Assembly (NCBI RefSeq): GCF_021531975.1
Contig: NZ_JAFBIY010000005.1
Location: 124,001 to 188,000, forward strand
Reading direction: 5' to 3'
DNA: 64,000 bases
Origin: Faecalicatena contorta
GTDB lineage: Bacteria; Bacillota; Clostridia; Lachnospirales; Lachnospiraceae
Shown here: positions 58,463 to 64,000 of the stretch, in pieces
Layout of the letters: every line of letters starts with the position of its first letter
Numbering within the stretch: position 1 is the stretch's first letter
The notes under the pieces: model-generated
Databases searched by the model: none
What the model saw: the letters and a program-made list of their open reading frames with translations, nothing else
Told to the model about the DNA's origin: nothing
Translations under genes and position numbers: made by a program

Positions 58463-60550
58463 TTATTCTACTGTAAATGTAAAATGAAAGCTTTCATTCC
58501 AGCGGTAATACCCGGGTGTGCCGGTAAAACTGCCCTGCGTAGATGGTTGGATCTCAAGTCGTGTAGTAGCAGGAAGATCCACGTTCTTTAAGAAAGAAAC
58601 GCGATAAGTTATCGTGTGAGAGGAACTATCTGTAGACAAATATTCTGATGTTGCTGCGGGCCAGTTCGCAAAAGAGGAATCATAGTCACATAACGTGTCT
58701 ATATAGAGACATTCCAGTTGATGATTGTCATCTCCGGTATCATAGGAGAACGTCATGTCCTGATAAATGTAATTATCCGGGTTTGAACTGTAAGAACCCG
58801 GAAAATCTTCGGTTCCCCAGTATTTAACAGAATCCTCATATGCAGCATAGCGGTAATTGTCCTTTGGAAGATCATATGGTTCAGTTATATCAGAAATCCA
58901 TATTGTGGCACCGCTGATCTCATATTGCTTCTTTTCCCAGATCCGATCCGTAAAATTGACAGGAATCGTTAGTTTTTCGCCTTTTGCAGGAATTTGAAAT
59001 ACGTAGGGAATATGGAGAGTATAGGTGCCGGGATCTGCTTCTCCAAAGTCCCATACAAAATAGGTGGAAGTAGAGCCAGGGTAATACCGGATGCATCTTC
59101 CATTCAGAGTATTCTCATTTTCGTCTGTTACGGTAACAAGACCATCGGGATAATATTCCCCACGTGCACCCCGGATAAGATCTGGAAGTGTCAGGAAATC
59201 TCCCGTGTTCAGAGGATGAATGGAGACTTTTAATGAGCCATCTTCCAGCTTGGGCAAAACAAGAAGTCCTCCGTATTCTTTCATTTGATTTGTGTTATTG
59301 TCGCTTATTTTCTCCTCTGTTGCGGGAACCAGTGTAAAGGAAAGATCCAGATCGTAACAATGTACGGTAAAGGGAATCTGTTCTGCATCAGAATCCATTA
59401 CTTCAAAATCATTATATTCGAAAATCTCTGTCTGCATATAGCGGTTTTCTATATCATTCACTGTCTGGGTAGGGCAGGGCACTTTCTGACCATGATAGAA
59501 AAGATGGTGTGTAGATCCATCGGGGACTCGCATCAGATCCTGGCCAAGGTGAGTGTCAAACAGTTCCGGGTCAATGGAAAAAGGCTTGGTTTTTGAATAA
59601 GCACTGATTGTAATACGCAGCCTTTTGTTGACCAGTGAAGCGGAAGTGACAGATATTGTGGTCGCATCATCTTCTGCAGAGACTGTGGAATGCAGAGTAA
59701 AAGATGGAATATCAGAAACTTCTTTGACTCCATATCCGGAAATATATGTATAGTTTTCAGAAACAAGGAAAGAGCCCGCTTCTATGATATTCTCAGTAGT
59801 CGTACCGGCAGCAGATGCAGGTTCGACAAGAGAAACATCTTCGTCTGTATTCTTGTCACCTGCGTGATCTATATCCGGAATATGAAATGCAATCCGGCTT
59901 CTATTATCTGGTTCTTCGACGGATCCGTTTGTCTCTATCTGTGGAAAGAGAGGCGGGATGATGTCGAAGTGCCGTAAAACAGCATAAGTACAGAAAGAAA
60001 ACAAAAGCAAAAGCAAAAGAAGCAGAGTAATAAGGAGTGCATGCCTTAACTTGGAGATGCTTCTCTGATGTCGCTTTTTCACTGTCTCATAAGGGAGATC
60101 CAGAGATTGAGCAATCTCAGCAATCGTCATACCTCCATAATATTTCATCTGAATAATCTGAAGCTCGTTTGGCTTGAGGGCATCCAGCGCGCGAGAAAGA
60201 TCTGCCTGGATTTCTGCAAGCAGAAGGGCAGGATCTTCGGTGCGGATTTCTGTCAGACGGGTCTTTTGGGGCTGCTTTTTTTCCTTCCGGTAACGAGAGA
60301 TGGAAAGATGTCTTGCGATGGCTGTCAGATAGATGGGAAGAGAAGCCTTACCTGCGTCATAAGAGTTTCTGCGAAAATAAAATTCCGCAAAAGTATCATT
60401 TACGCATTCTTTGATATCTTCCGGATTGTTAAGGTGAAAGGAAATGACCTTCCAGATGAGTCCGGTATATGATTCAACAAGCAGTTCCATACCATGTTGC
60501 GGGTGTTTTCTTAATATTTGTATGATCTCTTCATCTGTGTGTGTTTTCAT
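58463..60550 (-). CDS. ECF sigma factor fused to a transmembrane extracellular domain
   Basis: 695 residues. Positions 1-170 are a complete ECF sigma factor: region 2 (ECVNDTFAEFYFRRN), then region 4 with MTIAEIAQSLDLPYETVKKRHQR. A membrane helix of repeated Leu follows at 172-191, and then about 500 extracytoplasmic residues, beta-rich, with DUF4179-like features. In most systems sigma and anti-sigma are separate proteins. Here one chain would tether the sigma factor to the membrane, possibly until cut by proteolysis. The Leu stretch comes from a short CTT/TTG-type DNA repeat. Confidence 0.85.
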   Translation of the reverse strand: MKTHTDEEIIQILRKHPQHGMELLVESYTGLIWKVISFHLNNPEDIKECVNDTFAEFYFRRNSYDAGKASLPIYLTAIARHLSISRYRKEKKQPQKTRLTEIRTEDPALLLAEIQADLSRALDALKPNELQIIQMKYYGGMTIAEIAQSLDLPYETVKKRHQRSISKLRHALLITLLLLLLLLFSFCTYAVLRHFDIIPPLFPQIETNGSVEEPDNRSRIAFHIPDIDHAGDKNTDEDVSLVEPASAAGTTTENIIEAGSFLVSENYTYISGYGVKEVSDIPSFTLHSTVSAEDDATTISVTSASLVNKRLRITISAYSKTKPFSIDPELFDTHLGQDLMRVPDGSTHHLFYHGQKVPCPTQTVNDIENRYMQTEIFEYNDFEVMDSDAEQIPFTVHCYDLDLSFTLVPATEEKISDNNTNQMKEYGGLLVLPKLEDGSLKVSIHPLNTGDFLTLPDLIRGARGEYYPDGLVTVTDENENTLNGRCIRYYPGSTSTYFVWDFGEADPGTYTLHIPYVFQIPAKGEKLTIPVNFTDRIWEKKQYEISGATIWISDITEPYDLPKDNYRYAAYEDSVKYWGTEDFPGSYSSNPDNYIYQDMTFSYDTGDDNHQLECLYIDTLCDYDSSFANWPAATSEYLSTDSSSHTITYRVSFLKNVDLPATTRLEIQPSTQGSFTGTPGYYRWNESFHFTFTVE

Positions 60551-60588
60551 ATGTAAGATTCCTTTATTTAATAATCAATCTATAAAAA

Positions 60589-60617
60589 AGAATACCATGG
60601 AGAAATGCTTATGACAA
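60589..60617 (-). promoter_or_regulatory. Promoter of the sigma-fusion operon
   Basis: Minus strand TTGTCA, a 17-nt spacer and TATTCT, about 40 nt before the start at 60550. Confidence 0.7.
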
Positions 60618-60686
60618 CAAGGTGAAAAATAACCGAATACAAAAAAAGGAATGCAAAAAAACATAAAATGGTTATTTTTCAAAATA

Positions 60687-60715
60687 TTGAGAAGCGAGTG
60701 CTTTGATATTAAAAT
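60687..60715 (+). promoter_or_regulatory. Promoter of the lipoprotein gene
   Basis: TTGAGA, a 17-nt spacer and TAAAAT, about 33 nt before the start at 60748. Confidence 0.65.
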
Positions 60716-60747
60716 AATACATAAAAGAAAAAGGAGGATTCTACTTT

Positions 60748-61722
60748 ATGAAAAAATGGAGACAAATACTGGCTGCCATCCTTTCGGCAACAATGCTTCT
60801 TTCATTATGCGCATGCGGAGCAAAGGAAGAAAAGGAAACAGGTACAGATGCCGAAGTGACAGAGGAGACGGAGGCGGCGAAAGAGGAAGACAAAATAGGT
60901 TTCGATGTAGAAGAACAGACATTGATAGATGCAGATGGAATCAAGATTGTTGCCAAAGGTGTTTCATTGATTGAAATGAATGGGAATTATGCAATCGGTC
61001 TTACCATAACGAATAATACGGATAAAGATGCACTTGTCGTATTTCGCGGCGCAGATACATCGCTGCCTCTTTCGGAAGATTCTTATACATATGTAAACGG
61101 GTATCAGATTGATGCCAGCGTGTATAGCGATGTTGCGGCAGGAGAAACGATAGAAGATGAACTGATCCTGCCGGCGTTTATTCTGGAAGAAATCGGAATC
61201 TCCAATATTGGTGAAGTAGAAATGGCATTTTCCGTTACAGATGAGAACTATGATGATATTCTGCAGGAAGCCAATGCAAAATGTGTATTGAAAACAACGC
61301 TTGCAGATGAGATGGACACAGAATTATCGGAAGATATGGTAAAGATACTCGATGAAAATAACTGGCAGGCGTATGCAAAATATCTTCCGGCAGATGATGC
61401 ATCCGAGCACGGATATCTTCTTGCTGTGATTCGCAATAATACAGAAGAAAGTGCACAATTTGAACTAAGAGCAGTCACGGTTAATGATAATCTCCTTCAA
61501 TATGAGCTTGAAGGTACGGAGACTCTTATAGACGGTGGAGATTATTGCTACGAGAATCCAGGACATGCTGTAGTAAGCTGTATTAATCTGGATAAATACA
61601 CCAACACTCCGGATGCGGCGGACATTGCAACGATTCAGTTTGCTCTTGATGTCGCAGGACCGGATAGTGGAAACTGGGAAGGAATAAAAACATTGACAAC
61701 AGAAGCATTTTCAGTGAAATAA
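60748..61722 (+). CDS. Lipoprotein of unknown function
   Basis: 324 residues with a lipoprotein signal (LLSLCACG, Cys near residue 24), an acidic linker, and a beta-rich body with two similar halves (GVSLIEMNGNYAIGLTITNN and HGYLLAVIRNNTEESAQFEL). The halves look like DUF4352/DUF5067-type immunoglobulin-like domains. The RBS AAAGGAGG is strong. It is divergent from the sigma-fusion operon and could be part of its regulon; this is only suggested by position. Confidence 0.75.
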   Translation: MKKWRQILAAILSATMLLSLCACGAKEEKETGTDAEVTEETEAAKEEDKIGFDVEEQTLIDADGIKIVAKGVSLIEMNGNYAIGLTITNNTDKDALVVFRGADTSLPLSEDSYTYVNGYQIDASVYSDVAAGETIEDELILPAFILEEIGISNIGEVEMAFSVTDENYDDILQEANAKCVLKTTLADEMDTELSEDMVKILDENNWQAYAKYLPADDASEHGYLLAVIRNNTEESAQFELRAVTVNDNLLQYELEGTETLIDGGDYCYENPGHAVVSCINLDKYTNTPDAADIATIQFALDVAGPDSGNWEGIKTLTTEAFSVK

Positions 61723-61745
61723 AACATACAGTGAGCAAATGAAAA

Positions 61746-61790
61746 GGGGCGTTGCAAAATAGTGGATAATTATTTTGCAACACCCCTTAT
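61746..61790. terminator. Bidirectional terminator
   Basis: GGGGCGTTGCAAAATA / TATTTTGCAACACCCC flanked by T-runs on both strands. Confidence 0.92.
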
Positions 61791-61809
61791 TTTATAAAGA
61801 AGTCAATTC

Positions 61810-62979
61810 TTACTCTTCGGTATTTATCGTAAGGTCTTCGCCTGCATCGTCGGCCGTGTCATCAGAAGGCACAGAATCTGTGGTATCACTGTCGTCAGGT
61901 GTATCTGTATTGTTGGAGTCAACAGTTGCTGCATCCTCACCTGTATCATCAGAAGGAGCGTTGATTGTGGCCTGGTCATCATCGTCCTCACCCTCACCAA
62001 AGAGGCTCTTGAAGAAGTTCACGATCTTATCCCAGAGGCTGTCTCCATCCTGAGATGCTACTTTGTCCTTCACTGCGTCTAACGTACTGTCGATGACTGC
62101 ATTATCACCAAGAAGGGCGTCATTTGTGTTGTTGATGATACCGCCGTCGGAATCATCTCCGGAGAAAAATCCCTTGATGGAGCTCCAGATCTTAGAGAAG
62201 AAGCCTTCGCTTTTTCCTTCCAGATTATCCAGTGTGTCTTTTAGTGCATTTACATCATAGTCGTACTGGGAGATCTTCTGCATCAGTGCAACGATCTTAT
62301 TCATCTGGTCTTCAGTAAGAGTGATATTCAGGTCTGAAGCCGCATCATTAATACTTTCCTGAATTTCTGCAGGATCTGTCAGTCCGTCTTCGATGACATC
62401 CTGCTTTACTTCGTTCATTAATTCGGTTGCTTCCTGCTGTCCGACAGTATCTGCAAGTTCGCCTGTTGTAATAAGTTCTTCTGTAGCGGTAGCTTTCTGA
62501 TCCTCGTCTAACTCTTCTCCGCTGGCAGTTTCGTATGCCATCATAATGCCGGTAAGAGCTCCTGTTCCAGATACTTCGATCGGGGAAGCTGCAACAACAT
62601 TACAGTTCTCTACACCAGAAGTAAGAAGGGTACTGGCAATCATTGAGCTTGTTACAAATGTAAGATTTGCTACTTTTACCTGAATACCGCCGCTTTCTGT
62701 CGGTTCTACATAAGAACAGCTGTAAGTTCTTGTTCCGATCTGTGCCTCAGTGGCAATGCCTTCCATGTATTTGCGCTCATCCGCGTTATTTACCTCGATT
62801 GTTTCTACTTCTTCAGCAGAGGTTCCGAAGTATTCGTACATGGAGTTCTTCTGCTCGTCGGACAGGTTAGCTCCAAGGGTCACTACTTTTGCGCTGTCTG
62901 CTTTCGCAGTCAGAGGAATGCTGACAGCAGATATAGTCATAACAAGTAAAAATGGTATTATTTTTTTAAATTGTTTCAT
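61810..62979 (-). CDS. DUF1002 family secreted protein
   Basis: 389 residues from ATG 62979 (AGGAGA upstream). A signal peptide (ending AKADS) is followed by the DUF1002 region (about 25-250) with VTLGANLSDEQKNSMYEYFG and TYSCSYVEPTESGGIQVKVANL, and then an acidic low-complexity C-terminus (about 325-389). DUF1002 proteins are secreted in sporulating Firmicutes; the function is not known. A longer frame to 63204 overlaps the thioredoxin gene and is not used. Confidence 0.88.
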   Translation of the reverse strand: MKQFKKIIPFLLVMTISAVSIPLTAKADSAKVVTLGANLSDEQKNSMYEYFGTSAEEVETIEVNNADERKYMEGIATEAQIGTRTYSCSYVEPTESGGIQVKVANLTFVTSSMIASTLLTSGVENCNVVAASPIEVSGTGALTGIMMAYETASGEELDEDQKATATEELITTGELADTVGQQEATELMNEVKQDVIEDGLTDPAEIQESINDAASDLNITLTEDQMNKIVALMQKISQYDYDVNALKDTLDNLEGKSEGFFSKIWSSIKGFFSGDDSDGGIINNTNDALLGDNAVIDSTLDAVKDKVASQDGDSLWDKIVNFFKSLFGEGEDDDDQATINAPSDDTGEDAATVDSNNTDTPDDSDTTDSVPSDDTADDAGEDLTINTEE

Positions 62980-63023
62980 AACTGGTCTCCTCATTTCTTT
63001 TCTTTCTGCATCATACCATACAA

Positions 63024-63052
63024 AAGGCGGTTTGCAAAGAAAAACCGCCTTA
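63024..63052 (-). terminator. Terminator at the end of the thioredoxin gene
   Basis: Minus strand AAGGCGGTTT / AAACCGCCTT with Ts after it. It overlaps the stop codon of the thioredoxin gene. Confidence 0.8.
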
Positions 63053-63373
63053 ACTATTTCTGAAGATTTTGTGAATTCTCTGATCAAATGTCGCTTCGTC
63101 GAGCATGCCTTTGATAACGCCGACAATTTCCTTTTGCTCAAAAAATACGAAGGTAGGAACGATATCGGCTTCATATTCTGCCGCCAGAACAGCAGATTCC
63201 TCAATTTCTACTTCGCAGAATTTGATCTTCCCGCGGTATTTTTCTTCCAGTTCTTCAATGACTGGTTTCATCATGGCACATTTTCCGCACCAGATGGCAT
63301 AGAACATGACAACAACAGGGACGGAACTTTGCTTTACTTCTATCTGAAAATTTTTTGCTGTTAAGTGTAACAT
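63050..63373 (-). CDS. Thioredoxin family protein (CGKC)
   Basis: 107 residues, standard thioredoxin size. The active site is WCGKC (instead of WCGPC), followed by KMKPVIEELEEKY-like and the cis-Pro segment DIVPTFVFFEQ. It is a cytoplasmic thiol-disulphide reductant. CGKC is seen in several clostridial thioredoxins. A tiny Cys-rich gene is encoded 19 nt upstream on the same strand. Confidence 0.93.
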   Translation of the reverse strand: MLHLTAKNFQIEVKQSSVPVVVMFYAIWCGKCAMMKPVIEELEEKYRGKIKFCEVEIEESAVLAAEYEADIVPTFVFFEQKEIVGVIKGMLDEATFDQRIHKIFRNS

Positions 63374-63392
63374 TTTTCATACCTCTCTGACA

Positions 63393-63542
63393 TTATTTCC
63401 GGCAGTCTGCGTCTGGATTCAGAATCGTGTATACTTCATGAAATGATTTGCCAAAACATGCAAGACACCGGGATAATCCCCTTTTTCTATACGTAAATTC
63501 GCATACTTTCCGGCGTATGCCTTTTCTACATTTTCTGCCCAT
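63393..63542 (-). CDS. Small Cys-rich basic protein, unknown
   Basis: 49 residues starting MGRKCRKGIRRKVCEF and ending LNPDADCRK, with five Cys and many Arg/Lys. It has a strong RBS (CCGGAGGATGCT before ATG 63542) and TATAAT-like sequence upstream. It is in the same direction as and next to thioredoxin, which fits a redox or metal-linked role, but that is speculation. It is below normal ORF-length cut-offs. Confidence 0.6.
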   Translation of the reverse strand: MGRKCRKGIRRKVCEFTYRKRGLSRCLACFGKSFHEVYTILNPDADCRK

Positions 63543-63571
63543 AGCATCCTCCGGATATTCTTCTTACTATA

Positions 63572-64000
63572 TTATATGCCGGTAGTTTTTCCGGATTGTC
63601 TTTTTGCAATGAACTTGCAGATCGGATGATCCATGGAAGAGAATTTCTCCTCATATTCGGTCATAACATTACCCTCGTTCATATCCGGCGTATGATGAAG
63701 ATCATAAGTGCACGCAGTCATTTCCCAGTTGGGGGCTAGGGAAAGCTGTTCGGTAGAAAAATCAAACAGTGCACGATTATCTGTTTTAAATTCAACCTGT
63801 CCGTCTGCCTTAAGAATGTGCTCGTATCGTTTCAGATATTCAAGCGAAGTGAGCCGTCTTCTTGCATGACGCGCCTTTGGCCATGGATCAGAGAAGTTCA
63901 GATAGATGCGGTCTACCTCCTCCGGGGCAAAGACATTTTCAATGTCGCCGGCATCCATACAGATAAATCGAAGATTGGGAAGAGTCTGTCCTTCTTCCTG
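63572..64000 (-). CDS. trmB: tRNA (guanine-46-N7)-methyltransferase, C-terminal part
   Basis: The gene runs off the right edge; 143 codons are visible. The frame continues upstream of the internal ATG 63958 (LPNLRFICMDAGD), so that ATG is not the start. The family signature NFSDPWPKARHARRRL is present, followed by DGQVEFKTDNRALFDFS and TEYEEKFSSMDHPICKF. It makes m7G46 in the variable loop of several tRNAs. Confidence 0.95.
   Translation of the reverse strand, partial: QEEGQTLPNLRFICMDAGDIENVFAPEEVDRIYLNFSDPWPKARHARRRLTSLEYLKRYEHILKADGQVEFKTDNRALFDFSTEQLSLAPNWEMTACTYDLHHTPDMNEGNVMTEYEEKFSSMDHPICKFIAKRQSGKTTGI

Noticed and set aside
62980-63204. N-terminal extension of the DUF1002 protein to 63204
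   Set aside because: It overlaps the thioredoxin gene and the terminator; the ATG at 62979 has a good RBS and gives a normal signal peptide.
1-64000. tRNA and rRNA genes
   Set aside because: No cloverleaf or rRNA-like sequence was recognised by eye on either strand; a tRNAscan run would settle this.

Overview
The window looks like a chromosome segment of a spore-forming, low-to-mid GC, Gram-positive gut anaerobe of the Lachnospiraceae type (Dorea, Mediterraneibacter or Blautia-like). The evidence is T-box leaders on ileS and metG, SpoIID and SpoIIQ-like genes, a Spo0A C-terminal-domain protein, meso-diaminopimelate dehydrogenase, sortase pili, SipW-type secretion, and strong GGAGG ribosome binding sites. 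The species cannot be named from this sequence alone.

Layout. 1-10.9 kb is one surface-structure locus: the end of a VWA/SpaA-type tip adhesin, an LPGTG major pilin, two class C sortases, a run of secreted proteins that includes two small TasA-like proteins with SipW-type signal peptides, a SipW signal peptidase, and a glucosaminidase-NlpC/P60 wall hydrolase with a Pro/Glu repeat linker. 10.9-12.3 kb holds an Rpn-like PD-(D/E)XK gene beside a broken copy of its own 3' half. 12.5-33.2 kb is mostly housekeeping: a D,D-carboxypeptidase, T-box/ileS, glgP, spoIID-spoIIQ, a GIY-YIG protein, a hemolysin III family protein, a DUF885 protein, a lipoprotein, T-box/metG, ddh, tatD, rsmA, citrate synthase and an alpha/beta hydrolase. 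The gaps here are repeatedly occupied by one family of strong palindromes (GGGACG...CGTCCC).

33.2-37.3 kb is an accessory patch: a third, internally deleted Rpn-like copy, a 5 x 53-bp tandem array, a TetR regulator framed by perfect palindromes, a beta-helix/InlB-repeat surface protein, and an orphan type I antitoxin-like RNA. 37.5-45.0 kb holds a stand-alone Spo0A_C protein, a two-component system, a methyltransferase and a large membrane-anchored protein. 45.07-49.1 kb is queT with a structured leader, then a decayed integrative element. The element lies between two copies of that leader and its promoter, and carries an integrase tail, an Xre tail, a ribbon-helix-helix protein and holin-like toxin / antisense RNA loci.

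49.2-64 kb contains an ECF sigma factor with a beta-propeller partner, a roughly 680-nt gene-free transcription unit that looks like a large structured noncoding RNA, a TPR/low-complexity/P-loop protein, glgB, an ECF sigma factor fused to a transmembrane extracellular domain, a lipoprotein, a DUF1002 protein, thioredoxin, a small Cys-rich protein and the 3' part of trmB.

The strongest candidates for undescribed biology are the putative large noncoding RNA at 51.7-52.4 kb, the duplicated queT leader flanking the element remnant, the TGAC-N-GTCA tandem array upstream of the TetR gene, the modular palindrome family (including one copy captured as a protein C-terminus), and the hybrid sortase-pilus/SipW operon.
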